From assembly GCA_009783565.1 (NCBI GenBank), contig WRDF01000010.1, forward strand, positions 1 through 64,000: DNA of 64,000 bases, read 5' to 3'. Numbering within the stretch: the first letter of the stretch is position 1; each line of letters starts with the position of its first letter. The DNA comes from Rikenellaceae bacterium. GTDB taxonomy: Bacteria; Bacteroidota; Bacteroidia; Bacteroidales; Rikenellaceae. The notes under the pieces were generated by a model. The model ran no database searches. It had not been told where the DNA came from and saw only the letters and a list, made by a program, of their open reading frames with translations. The translations under genes and the position numbers were made by a program. Below, in pieces: positions 16,015 to 24,558 of this stretch.

Positions 16015-18300
16015 CTACTTTCGCACCCCATACTGATTATGCTCCGCCGTCGGGTGCTGTATGGGCTGCGGAGGCGTCGCGACAGCGTTGGCAGCGGTCA
16101 GCCGGATAACATCGCCCGCTGACGTGCGAAGCCTTATCAGCCCCGTCTGATTATCGACTACGGAGAAATCGACCGTCCCGCCTCCGATTTTTTGCGCCAG
16201 CAAATTATCCGTATTCATGCCGGTTTGCAGGAGGCATTCGCCGCCTTTTTCGCTCACGATCTGTATGAATACCGTCCGTCCGCCATCGCGCGAGGCGCTT
16301 ACCAGGAACGCTCCCGGTGCGCGGAAGTCGATGAACGAAGCCTGAGGCCAACTGTCGGGAACGGCGGGGAAAATCCGTATCTTTCCGCCCCACGATTGCA
16401 GGTAAAGTTCTTGCAGCGAGGTCGCACCGGCCAGCGGGGTCTCGATAACGGGAGCGCCCTCACGGTACAGGGTATTCGGCTGGACATACCGGTCGAGTAG
16501 CGTATGCAGCTGGCCCACAGCCATTTCGCTGTCGCCCATCATCGAATACATCGACGATGAACCGGTGAAGGAGTAGCCTTGCAGAAGTCGCGGCATACTT
16601 TGCCAGTGGGCGATGCTTTTGGCGATCAATTCCCGATTTTCCGGCTGCTCCCAATTTATTTCGTAGAACGGATATATCATCAGCAAATGAGAGTAATGGC
16701 GGTGGGAGCTTTCGAGATTTACGCCTTCACCGATCATAAACCCTCGTTCGGGGTCTACGGGGTAATCGACGAGATTATCCCGAAAATCCTGCCATCTGGC
16801 CACTCTCGGATCGTCCAGTTCATACGCCGCGTTCAGTTCCAGCAAAGTGTTCAGCCCCCACCGCAGTACAGCCAGGTCGTAATTGCAATTCCGTGCCACG
16901 GCATACTCCGGCGATGCGGTTTGAGGCAGATGCCATAGTCCGTCTTCGCCCCGTTCGCGAATATATTCATAATAACGGACGCTCTTGGCGAGCATCGGAT
17001 AGAACCGGTCGAGCAACTCCGCCTCGTCGCCCGTATAGGTGCAGTATTCATAGTAATGATACAGCAGCCACAGCAGGTTGCCCGCCTCGTAAAGCATCGG
17101 GTTCTCCATATCGGGGCGCAGGGGCGAGAACATGTGGTAGCTCGTGCTGCGTCCCATGACGATAGCGTCGCGTTGCCACTCTTCGATGGTCGTGTTAGCC
17201 GCAAGGTTGTGCATATTGTCGTTCAGCGCACGCCAGACAGGGCGCGACATCTCGGCGCGGTTTGCCGTGAAGAGCGGAGAGTACGTAAGTTGAATGTTGA
17301 GGTTCATCCAGATGGCGGTCCACGGCGTGTTTTCCATTGCCCATGGACCTTGCAGGTCAATAACATGTTTGTCGGGACGCGTGAGGCAGGCGAATTTGTA
17401 CTGCTGAATCCAATAGAAACTCTCCATCTTGGCATCCCCGAACGAGGCAAAGCTGGCGGGATAGTACCCGTGCCACCATTCTTTATGGCTGCGCTCCATC
17501 GATGCCGCAGACTGTTTGAACGCGCGATCGAGCGTCGTTTTGGCTTTGTCGATCGCCGCCCGCTCGGTCGGCTCGTGCGAAATGGTCATAAGAATACGGC
17601 GCGAATCTCCATCCTTCGCTTCACGCCATGCCACGACGTATGTCATTCCGCCTACCAGATTCTGCACCGACAGACCGTAATCGCCGTCGGTGAAAATCCT
17701 CACTTCGGGGTTAGGAGTGTCGATATACTCCTGCGGGTAGTCGGCACGGCCATGCACGTAGCGCGGGCTTATGGCCCGCAGCGCCGTCCATTCCCATCGG
17801 AAATCTCTTTCCGCGCCTTCCGCCTGAGTTTCGAGCACGATCACGTCCTGCGTAGCGTGGACATAGCTTTTCAGCGCGATACGTCCTTCGTCGGTAACGA
17901 TTTCGCCCGTCGTCACGGCATCCCACAAACCGAGCCTCATACTCTCGTCGGAGACCGCGCCCACGGGGGTCAACAGAAAATACCCGATCGGCAGCCGCGC
18001 ACCGTGATACAGGTTACGGTACTCGTATTTGTTTTCCGGCATCCGCCCTTCGGTCACGTCCACCCGCCCGATATGGAATTTATATCCGTCGCCCAGCTTG
18101 TAGATATTATTCCCCAGCAGCCCGTTGCCCATTATCGCTCCGGCGTAATAATCCGGCGTGATCGTATTCCACACCATATCGTGTCGGCTAAGGAACGCCG
18201 GCCAGTCGATGTCTTGCGGCGTGATTTTTTCTACGCTCGTGCAGGCGGGCATGGAGAGCAGCGCTGCGACGAAAAAGAAAAGGATGAAGAGTTTCTTCAT
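16015..18300 (-). CDS. GH95-like glycoside hydrolase lipoprotein
   Basis: Predicted exported glycosidase of 761 residues. The start at 18300 gives a lipoprotein signal, MKKLFILFFFVAALLSMPAC (Cys20); an open frame further upstream lacks protein character. The N-terminal domain contains AGAIMGNGLLGNNIY. The central part has segments like the (alpha/alpha)6 barrel of GH95 alpha-L-fucosidases and galactosidases: LQGPWAMENTPWTAIWMNLN, then SPEYAVARNCNYDLAVLRWG, then ESSHRHYSHLLMIYP. A beta-sandwich tail follows. The exact substrate cannot be given; family assignment rests on these motifs. It lies 53 bp downstream of aroB on the same strand. Confidence 0.78.
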   Translation of the reverse strand: MKKLFILFFFVAALLSMPACTSVEKITPQDIDWPAFLSRHDMVWNTITPDYYAGAIMGNGLLGNNIYKLGDGYKFHIGRVDVTEGRMPENKYEYRNLYHGARLPIGYFLLTPVGAVSDESMRLGLWDAVTTGEIVTDEGRIALKSYVHATQDVIVLETQAEGAERDFRWEWTALRAISPRYVHGRADYPQEYIDTPNPEVRIFTDGDYGLSVQNLVGGMTYVVAWREAKDGDSRRILMTISHEPTERAAIDKAKTTLDRAFKQSAASMERSHKEWWHGYYPASFASFGDAKMESFYWIQQYKFACLTRPDKHVIDLQGPWAMENTPWTAIWMNLNIQLTYSPLFTANRAEMSRPVWRALNDNMHNLAANTTIEEWQRDAIVMGRSTSYHMFSPLRPDMENPMLYEAGNLLWLLYHYYEYCTYTGDEAELLDRFYPMLAKSVRYYEYIRERGEDGLWHLPQTASPEYAVARNCNYDLAVLRWGLNTLLELNAAYELDDPRVARWQDFRDNLVDYPVDPERGFMIGEGVNLESSHRHYSHLLMIYPFYEINWEQPENRELIAKSIAHWQSMPRLLQGYSFTGSSSMYSMMGDSEMAVGQLHTLLDRYVQPNTLYREGAPVIETPLAGATSLQELYLQSWGGKIRIFPAVPDSWPQASFIDFRAPGAFLVSASRDGGRTVFIQIVSEKGGECLLQTGMNTDNLLAQKIGGGTVDFSVVDNQTGLIRLRTSAGDVIRLTAANAVATPPQPIQHPTAEHNQYGVRK

Positions 18301-18353
18301 AATAGGATATTTTAAGAATTTAACGAAAATTAATTGTAAAATGTTGTCATTTA

Positions 18354-19340
18354 TTACTCTGCCGCAAGAGTCGCCATTTCGCCGAAACCGATGCGGCGCA
18401 CCTCGCATGAACCGATTCCGGTCGGGAAAACGAACCGGATCGCGTCGCCGCCTTCGCATTTTTTGTCCTTGCGAATAGCCGCCAGCAGGCTTTCGAATGG
18501 GAGTTCGGTGCGCAACGGAAGTCCGAACCGCTCCAACAAATGCCCGATGCGCGAGTGGTCGTCTGCCGAGAGCAGTTTTGCACGCATGGCCATCGTGGCG
18601 GCCGTAGCCATGCCCGCCGCGACCGCCTCGCCGTGCAGATAATCGCGTGACAGGCTCTCGATAGCATGTCCGAACGTATGCCCCAGATTGAGTTTGCGGC
18701 GTTCACCCGCCTCGCGCTCGTCGCGCTCTACGATATTCATTTTCACCCGCACCGCACGCGAAATTACCTCCGCAAGCAACGTGTCGTCGCTGCGCAGCCT
18801 TTCGAAATCCGATGATTCAAGGAGTTCGAACAATTCCGCATTGCCGACCACCGCCGCTTTGACCACTTCGGCCAGCCCGGTGCGGAACTCACGGTCGGGC
18901 AGTGTGCACAGTAACGCGGGGTCGCACAGCACGAACTGCGGCTGGGCAAACGTTCCGACCATGTTCTTATAACCGTCGAGGTTTACGCCGTTCTTACCGC
19001 CGATGGCCGCATCGACTTGCCCCAGGAGCGTCGTGGGGACGAACCCGAACCGCACGCCGCGCATATAGGTCGCGGCGACAAATCCCGTGATGTCGGTCAC
19101 CGTACCGCCTCCGATGCCGACGATAAAGCAGTCACGCCCCGCGCCGCGTTCTACGAGCGCGCGCCAGATGTTTTCGGCCGTCGTAAGCGTTTTATGCTCT
19201 TCGCCCGCTTCGACGACGATCTTTTCATGTGCGTCGCATAGATGCACCACATTGGAATCGGTGATCGCGATCACGCGCCCGTCGGGCAGATATTCGGAAA
19301 GTTTCTGCGCCGCGTGCGCTTTTATTATGATTTCACTCAT
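18354..19340 (-). CDS. aroB: 3-dehydroquinate synthase
   Basis: Cytosolic NAD- and metal-dependent enzyme of the shikimate pathway that turns DAHP into 3-dehydroquinate. The 328-residue protein has the NAD site GIGGGTVTDITGFVAATYMRG, the substrate loop FVPTTLLGQVDAAIGGKNGVN and the metal ligands in RRKLNLGHTFGHAIE and YLHGEAVAAGM. It is shorter than the usual 350-360 residues, mainly at the N terminus, which begins MSEIIIKAHAAQKLSEYL. No other aro genes lie near it; the downstream glycosidase has no obvious link. Confidence 0.95.
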   Translation of the reverse strand: MSEIIIKAHAAQKLSEYLPDGRVIAITDSNVVHLCDAHEKIVVEAGEEHKTLTTAENIWRALVERGAGRDCFIVGIGGGTVTDITGFVAATYMRGVRFGFVPTTLLGQVDAAIGGKNGVNLDGYKNMVGTFAQPQFVLCDPALLCTLPDREFRTGLAEVVKAAVVGNAELFELLESSDFERLRSDDTLLAEVISRAVRVKMNIVERDEREAGERRKLNLGHTFGHAIESLSRDYLHGEAVAAGMATAATMAMRAKLLSADDHSRIGHLLERFGLPLRTELPFESLLAAIRKDKKCEGGDAIRFVFPTGIGSCEVRRIGFGEMATLAAE

Positions 19341-19465
19341 ATCGTCAACAAAAATAACAATTTATTCAGGTTATATGCGAACAAAATAAAATTTATCGAC
19401 AAGCTATTGCGGTTTCTATTTTTTGCTTATACTTGCAGTGAATTTCAAGCATCATTTTTTCAGAC

Positions 19466-19777
19466 ATGACAAGTAACGCGAACAATAAGAAACGCGTGGT
19501 GATCAGCTACCACAATCTCTCGCCCGAGTTACAGATCGAGTTGCGCAAGAAGTATCCGCTGGGGTTCACCGAGTCGATGATACGAATAGAGAAGGGACCG
19601 GGCGACTTTTTCTATGCCGTGGTATTCGAAACCGACGAGGTGAATTACCTCGTAAAGATCGACGTGAAAGTGGATGGCGGCAACCAGCAAGAGGAGGAGG
19701 AAGACAAGGAATTTTACGACGAGGACGACATTAAGGGCGCAGACGATTTGGCCGACGGAGATTCGGACGACGAATAG
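19466..19777 (+). CDS. Conserved Bacteroidales protein with an acidic tail, function unknown
   Basis: A 103-residue protein. Residues 10-72 form a small alpha/beta unit (KKRVVISYHNLSPELQIELR, YPLGFTESMIRIEKGPGDFF, YAVVFETDEVNYLVKIDVKV). From about residue 75 on, the tail is almost all Asp/Glu (QQEEEEDKEFYDEDD, DGDSDDE). I recall it as widespread in the order without known function. Acidic tails of this kind often contact basic proteins or mimic DNA. It stands alone, divergent from aroB, and is followed by repeat B. Confidence 0.75.
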   Translation: MTSNANNKKRVVISYHNLSPELQIELRKKYPLGFTESMIRIEKGPGDFFYAVVFETDEVNYLVKIDVKVDGGNQQEEEEDKEFYDEDDIKGADDLADGDSDDE

Positions 19778-19788
19778 TACATGTATAT

Positions 19789-19868
19789 GCGTCATTGCGA
19801 GCCTGAAAGGCGAAGCAATCCAGTGACTTTATTCTGGATTGCTTCGCCTTTCAGGCTCGCAATGACGC
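19789..19868. repeat. Dispersed repeat B, perfect 35-bp inverted repeat
   Basis: Arms 19789-19823 and 19834-19868 are exact complements (the arm starts GCGTCATTGCGAGCCTGAAA) around a 10-nt loop. Degenerate copies are at 44931 and 55202. It may double as a terminator between the convergent genes on either side. Confidence 0.9.
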
Positions 19869-19924
19869 GTGTGCGTGCTATCCGGTAGGTTATGAAAACA
19901 CACGCGTGTGCGGCAGGCTGGAAA
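19869..19924. repeat. Two D-type modules next to the folA end
   Basis: CTATCCGGTAGG, ACACACGCGTGTG and GGCAGGCTGGAAATC are inverted pieces of repeat D. A second ACACGCGTGT palindrome continues into the last codons of folA. Confidence 0.6.
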
Positions 19925-20410
19925 TCACACGCGTGTGTAATCGACGAACTCGAACGGATGGGCGAATTTCTCTCCGCGCTCATGGGCCTCGCACGAAACC
20001 ACGCGCCACTCGTCCGCCGAAATTTCGGGGAAAGTGGTGTCGCCATCGAACGGGGCACACACGCGCGTGATATATAATTTATCGGCCATGCTCATGGCCT
20101 GGCGGTAAATCTCGCCGCCTCCGATAATAAATACTTCCTCATCGGCCGAGAAAAGCGCCACCGCTTCATCCAAAGAACCGATTACGAGCACGCCTTCGGG
20201 CACGCCATATGCAGGATCGTGGGTGATTACCACGTTGGTGCGTCCCGGCAGCGGCCGCCCGAGCGATTCGAACGTTTTGCGCCCCATAACGATCGGATGG
20301 CCCATAGTGATGGCTTTGAACCGTCGGAAATCTTCGGAAATATGCCACGGCATGGCGTTGCCGCTGCCAATAACGCCGTTTTCGGCTACGGCGGCGATAA
20401 TCGAAATCAT
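19925..20410 (-). CDS. folA: Dihydrofolate reductase
   Basis: NADPH-dependent enzyme that regenerates tetrahydrofolate after thymidylate synthesis. The 161-residue protein shows the typical order: [73 protein letters not shown]. Its ATG overlaps the stop of thyA by four bases (ATGA), so the two are translationally coupled. The last codons (YTRV and stop, ACACGCGTGTGA) come from the palindrome of dispersed repeat D. Confidence 0.97.
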   Translation of the reverse strand: MISIIAAVAENGVIGSGNAMPWHISEDFRRFKAITMGHPIVMGRKTFESLGRPLPGRTNVVITHDPAYGVPEGVLVIGSLDEAVALFSADEEVFIIGGGEIYRQAMSMADKLYITRVCAPFDGDTTFPEISADEWRVVSCEAHERGEKFAHPFEFVDYTRV

Positions 20411-21201
20411 ACTGCAATGGGAGCTTTTATCGTCGGATGCGGGTCATAACCCGTCAATTCGAAGTCTTCGTATCGGAAGTCGAAAATCGACTTCACCTCC
20501 GGGTTTATGTGCATTTTCGGCAGTTCGTGCGGCTCGCGGAACAGCTGTAATTCTGTCTGTTCCAGATGGTTAAGATAGAGGTGCGCATCTCCCAGTGTGT
20601 GGATGAAATCACCTGCCTGCAAATCGCAAACCTGCGCCATCATCATCGTCAGCAGCGCATACGACGCAATGTTGAACGGCACGCCGAGGAAAACATCCGC
20701 GCTGCGCTGATAGAGCTGGCATGAGAGCCGCCCCTCGCCTACATAAAATTGAAACATTATGTGGCACGGCGGCAGCGCCATGCTGTCGAGTTCGCCCACG
20801 TTCCACGCGCTCACGATATGGCGTCGCGAGTCGGGATTCTCTTTTATCGATGCCACGACCTGCGCGATCTGGTCGATATGCCGCCCGTCGGGCGCAGGCC
20901 AGCTGCGCCATTGCGATCCGTACACCGGTCCCAATTCCCCTTGCGCATCCGCCCATTCGTCCCATATCGTCACGCCGTGCTCCTGCAAATATTTCACGTT
21001 CGTGTCGCCGCGCAGAAACCACAGCAGCTCATAGATGATCGACCTCAGATGCAGTTTCTTCGTCGTCACCATCGGGAATCCCTCGCTCAGGTCGAAACGC
21101 ATCTGATGCCCGAATACGCTGCGCGTTCCCGTCCCCGTGCGGTCGCCTTTCACCAACCCATCCGTAACTATTCGCCGAAGCAGATCGTGGTATTGTTGCA
21201 T
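20407..21201 (-). CDS. thyA: Thymidylate synthase
   Basis: Makes dTMP from dUMP with methylene-tetrahydrofolate. Starting at [20 protein letters not shown] the protein has 264 residues, the length of E. coli ThyA; an ATG at 21225 would add eight. The catalytic Cys lies in [13 protein letters not shown], with [20 protein letters not shown] at the phosphate-binding N terminus and [20 protein letters not shown] after it. It overlaps folA by four bases, forming a minimal thymidylate cycle operon. Confidence 0.97.
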   Translation of the reverse strand: MQQYHDLLRRIVTDGLVKGDRTGTGTRSVFGHQMRFDLSEGFPMVTTKKLHLRSIIYELLWFLRGDTNVKYLQEHGVTIWDEWADAQGELGPVYGSQWRSWPAPDGRHIDQIAQVVASIKENPDSRRHIVSAWNVGELDSMALPPCHIMFQFYVGEGRLSCQLYQRSADVFLGVPFNIASYALLTMMMAQVCDLQAGDFIHTLGDAHLYLNHLEQTELQLFREPHELPKMHINPEVKSIFDFRYEDFELTGYDPHPTIKAPIAV

Positions 21202-21225
21202 GGTTGAATTTTCAATGTCTTTCAC

Positions 21226-21412
21226 AAATGCGGCCCGCAGCCACCGGCGGCGTAGGGCCGCTTATTCTTCGCTTCGCTCAGACGCGCCTTACGCTGCTGG
21301 CTGCGAGCCGCACGCGCGCGTGTTTTCCAAACCTGCCGGATGCTACCGTTCGTTTATAAACTCAAAGACAAACAAGCGATAGATCCTTCCGTTCCTGCGG
21401 AACGTTCGGGAT
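21226..21412. repeat. Composite intergenic repeat block (inverted repeat, D, half C)
   Basis: An imperfect inverted repeat (GCGGCCCGCAGCC near 21231 against GGCTGCGAGCCGC near 21300) is followed by repeat D (CGCGCGTGTTTTCCAAACCTG) cut at its usual boundary. The right half of repeat C follows from 21346 (TTTATAAACTCAAAGACA to GTTCGGGATGAC). No gene is seen. Confidence 0.65.
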
Positions 21413-21448
21413 GACAGGCGCGATGGTTCACCATCGCGCCTGTCATCC
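21409..21448 (-). terminator. 18-bp hairpin at the end of the RNR gene
   Basis: GGATGACAGGCGCGATGG (21409-21426) pairs perfectly with CCATCGCGCCTGTCATCC (21431-21448). Its minus-strand 5' arm overlaps the RNR stop codon, so gene end and repeat have merged. Confidence 0.7.
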
Positions 21449-24022
21449 GCACTTCGAGTGGCCGCACGACATGCATATCAGGCAGCCGTCCTGATATACG
21501 AGAGGCTCTTGGCCGCACTCGGGGCAGCGTTTGTTCACTTTTTCGCCGTTGGCGATATATTGTTTCAGCGCGCGCGCCACGCCGCTCTTCCACGTGTTTA
21601 TGGTCTCGCTGTCGAAGTGCAGCGACTCGACGATGTTCACCACATCGACGATGGGCATTCCGTTGCGTATTACGCCCGAAATGAGTTTGGCGTAGTTCCA
21701 GAACGTGTCGTCGAACAGGCGCGAGATTCCGCCGATCGTATTCTTGTAGCCGTACTTGTCCTCGTATTGGAAGTCATAACGTTTGCCGCCGCCCTCTTCG
21801 CGCACCTTGATGATCGCACCGCGCGTAATGGTGCGGGGGATGAACATGGCGTCCTCTTCGAGTTTTCCGGTGAAAATCTCGTACGGGCGGTTGTTGTATA
21901 TCCCCACAAATGCAATCCAGTCCTCCTCGCCGTTCTTGAAGCGCACTATGTCGGCATCCAACTCCGTCGGGCGTTTCAGAGGCGGCTTATATCCGCCTCC
22001 GCCATCGGCTTCTTTGCTTTGCTTTTTATCTATCAACACGCCCGTCCGCGAACCGTCGCGATAGACCGTCACGCCCTTGCAGCCCGACTCCCACGCGGTG
22101 TAGTAAACCTTTCCGACCATCTCTTCCGAAATGTCGTTGGGCAGGTTGACGGTTACCGAGATCGAGTGATCGACCCATTTCTGGATCGCGCCCTGCATCT
22201 TCACCTTGTTCACCCAGTCGATGTCGTTGGCCGTCGCACGATAGTAGGGTGACGCGGCAACCAGAGCGTCCAGCTGTTCGTCCGTAAGGGCGTTGAGGTT
22301 CGACGTATCGTGCCCGTTTACCTCCATCCACGTAATGAACTTGTGGTGGAAGACGTTGTACTCCTCCCACGAATCGCCCACCTCGTCCACGATGAGCGTC
22401 GCCGAAACGTCCTTGTCATTGGGATTCACCTTGCGCCGCCGCTTGTAAACGGGGCGGAACACCGGCTCGATGCCCGACGTGGTTTGCGACATAAGGCTCG
22501 TAGTCCCCGTCGGAGCTATGGTGAGCATCGCGATATTGCGCCTTCCCGCGCGCGCCATCTCTTTGTAGAGTTCCGGCGATGTTTCGGCCAGACGCATGAT
22601 CATCGGATTTCCGGCCTCTTTTGCGGTGCTGTATATCGGGAACGCGCCTCTCTCGGCGGCCATGCGCACGCTCGCGCGGTAGGCCTCGATAGCGAGTGTC
22701 TTCTGTACCTCGACCGCAAATTCTATCGCCTCGTCCGTGCCATAGCATAATCCCAGCGCGGCCAGCATATCGCCCTCCGCCGTGATGCCCAGACCGGTGC
22801 GTCGGCCCTGTAAAGCCTTTTCGCGTATCTTCTCCCACAACTGACGTTCCACGCGGCGAATTTCGTCGTCTTCGGGGTCGGCCGAAATCTTTGCGATTAT
22901 CGCCTCTACTTTTTCGAGTTCGAGGTCGATGATGTCATCCATCATCCTCATAGCCTTGCCCACGTGCGAGCGGAACAGCTCGAAATCGAACCGCGCATCT
23001 TTCGTAAAAGGCTGATTCACATAACTGTACAGGTTCAGCGCCAGCAACCGGCAACTGTCATAAGGGCACAGCGGAATTTCACCGCACGGGTTCGTCGACA
23101 CCGTCACGAACCCTTCCTCGGCATAGCAATCCGGCACCGATTCGCGAATTATCGTATCCCAGAAAAGCACACCCGGTTCGGCCGATTTCCATGCATTATG
23201 GATAATCTTGTCCCACAACGCCCGTGCGTCGATATGTTTTTCGAACATCGGCTCGGTGCTCCCGATAGGGAACTGCTGGTGGTATTTTTTGCCGTCGCGC
23301 GCCGCCGCCATGAACTCGTCGTCGATCTTCACCGAGACGTTCGCCCCCGTCACCTTGCCCGTCTCCACCTTCGCGTCTATGAAGTTCTCGGCATCGGGGT
23401 GGCGTATCGACAGCGAGAGCATGAGCGCACCGCGCCGTCCGTCCTGGGCCACCTCGCGCGTGGAGTTCGAATACCGCTCCATGAACGGCACTATGCCCGT
23501 CGAGGTGAGAGCGCTGTTCAGCACCGGACTTCCCGTAGGACGTATGTGCGACAGGTCGTGTCCCACGCCGCCCCGCCGCTTCATCAACTGCACCTGCTCC
23601 TCGTCGATACGGATGATGCCACCGTACGAGTCCGCCGGTTTTTTATGCCCGATGACGAAACAGTTCGACAGCGACGCGATCTGCAAATCGTTGCCTATCC
23701 CTGTCATCGGCCCGCCCTGCGGGATGACGTACCGAAAATCGCGCAGCAGTCCGTAAACCTCATCCTCCGACATCGGATTGGGATAATTCGCCTCGATGCG
23801 TGCTATTTCGCGCGCTATGCGGCGGTGCATCTGTTCGGGCGAACCCTCGTAGATCTTGCCGAAAGAGTCCTTCAATGCATACTTGCTGACCCACACCGTC
23901 GCGGCCAGCTCGTCGCCTTTGAAATATTCCCTTGCGCCTGCCACGGCGTCGGCGTAACTGTATTCTCTCAACGTTTCCGTCGCGGCGAGTGGCGCGCCCT
24001 TGGTCGATTTTGCGGTCGGCAT
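21443..24022 (-). CDS. nrdJ: Adenosylcobalamin-dependent ribonucleoside-diphosphate reductase (class II)
   Basis: Makes deoxyribonucleotides using adenosylcobalamin, with or without oxygen. The 859-residue protein has the substrate-site region GIGNDLQIASLSNCFVIGHK (first active cysteine), the central NPCGEIPLCPYDSCRLLALN with the radical cysteine, and TIAPTGTTSLMSQTTSGIEP. A C-terminal zinc-ribbon tail has CPECGQEPLVYQDGCLICMS followed by CGHSKCG. This is the NrdJ/vitamin B12-dependent family. The leader is only 143 bp and shows no cobalamin riboswitch. Together with meaB it indicates that the cell uses B12. Confidence 0.95.
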   Translation of the reverse strand: MPTAKSTKGAPLAATETLREYSYADAVAGAREYFKGDELAATVWVSKYALKDSFGKIYEGSPEQMHRRIAREIARIEANYPNPMSEDEVYGLLRDFRYVIPQGGPMTGIGNDLQIASLSNCFVIGHKKPADSYGGIIRIDEEQVQLMKRRGGVGHDLSHIRPTGSPVLNSALTSTGIVPFMERYSNSTREVAQDGRRGALMLSLSIRHPDAENFIDAKVETGKVTGANVSVKIDDEFMAAARDGKKYHQQFPIGSTEPMFEKHIDARALWDKIIHNAWKSAEPGVLFWDTIIRESVPDCYAEEGFVTVSTNPCGEIPLCPYDSCRLLALNLYSYVNQPFTKDARFDFELFRSHVGKAMRMMDDIIDLELEKVEAIIAKISADPEDDEIRRVERQLWEKIREKALQGRRTGLGITAEGDMLAALGLCYGTDEAIEFAVEVQKTLAIEAYRASVRMAAERGAFPIYSTAKEAGNPMIMRLAETSPELYKEMARAGRRNIAMLTIAPTGTTSLMSQTTSGIEPVFRPVYKRRRKVNPNDKDVSATLIVDEVGDSWEEYNVFHHKFITWMEVNGHDTSNLNALTDEQLDALVAASPYYRATANDIDWVNKVKMQGAIQKWVDHSISVTVNLPNDISEEMVGKVYYTAWESGCKGVTVYRDGSRTGVLIDKKQSKEADGGGGYKPPLKRPTELDADIVRFKNGEEDWIAFVGIYNNRPYEIFTGKLEEDAMFIPRTITRGAIIKVREEGGGKRYDFQYEDKYGYKNTIGGISRLFDDTFWNYAKLISGVIRNGMPIVDVVNIVESLHFDSETINTWKSGVARALKQYIANGEKVNKRCPECGQEPLVYQDGCLICMSCGHSKCG

Positions 24023-24165
24023 ATCTACGTAAATAATGATGTTGTTGCGGTCACTGCTGTTTTTTGCAGTTTAATTCCTCACAAGTTTACGACATATCCC
24101 CGATAGTTCAGCCCCAAGCAGCAGCGTTTTTATCAACAACTTATCGTCATTCCGCACCGACCGCC

Positions 24166-24519
24166 TCACACCGTGACGGTTACGCTCGCACACTCGACTT
24201 TACCGCCCAGCGGCGGAGCGAGCTTCGACACTTTCACCGTCGCGCGCCCGATTTGCGGGAACTGCGCGCGCAGCGCCTCGCCAATGCGCCACGCAACGTT
24301 CTCGATAATGTTCGACGTGATCTCCATCTGCTCGCGCACCGTTTCATAGACCGTGAGGTAATTTATGCTTTGAGACAGGTCGTCGCCGCGCGCCGCTTCG
24401 TCCGCATCCGCTTCAAGTGCCACGCTCACCAGAAACCGGTTGCCCACCACCTTTTCCAGGTCATAGCATCCGTGAAATGCCCGGAACGACATGTTTTCCA
24501 ACTCTATGATAGCTTTCAT
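24166..24519 (-). CDS. folB: Dihydroneopterin aldolase
   Basis: Folate synthesis enzyme that splits dihydroneopterin to hydroxymethyl-dihydropterin and glycolaldehyde. The 117-residue protein begins MKAIIELENMSFRAFHGCYD, where FRAFHGCYDLEK matches the family motif with the active-site Glu. INYLTVYETVREQME and VKVSKLAPPLGGKVECASV follow, including the catalytic Lys region. It sits between RNR and glnN on the same strand but with gaps of 143 and 39 bp. Confidence 0.93.
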   Translation of the reverse strand: MKAIIELENMSFRAFHGCYDLEKVVGNRFLVSVALEADADEAARGDDLSQSINYLTVYETVREQMEITSNIIENVAWRIGEALRAQFPQIGRATVKVSKLAPPLGGKVECASVTVTV

Positions 24520-24558
24520 TTTGTCATTATTATAAGGTAGATTCTTTGTCGCAGCCGA

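Noticed and set aside
16015..18459. Longer start for the GH95-like gene at 18459
   Set aside because: The extra 53 residues are Arg-rich, overlap the aroB 3' end and would bury a clear lipoprotein signal that starts at 18300.
24023..24165. Cobalamin riboswitch in front of the B12-dependent RNR
   Set aside because: The gap is only 143 bp and lacks the B12-box GCCACTG-like sequence and the long folded leader.
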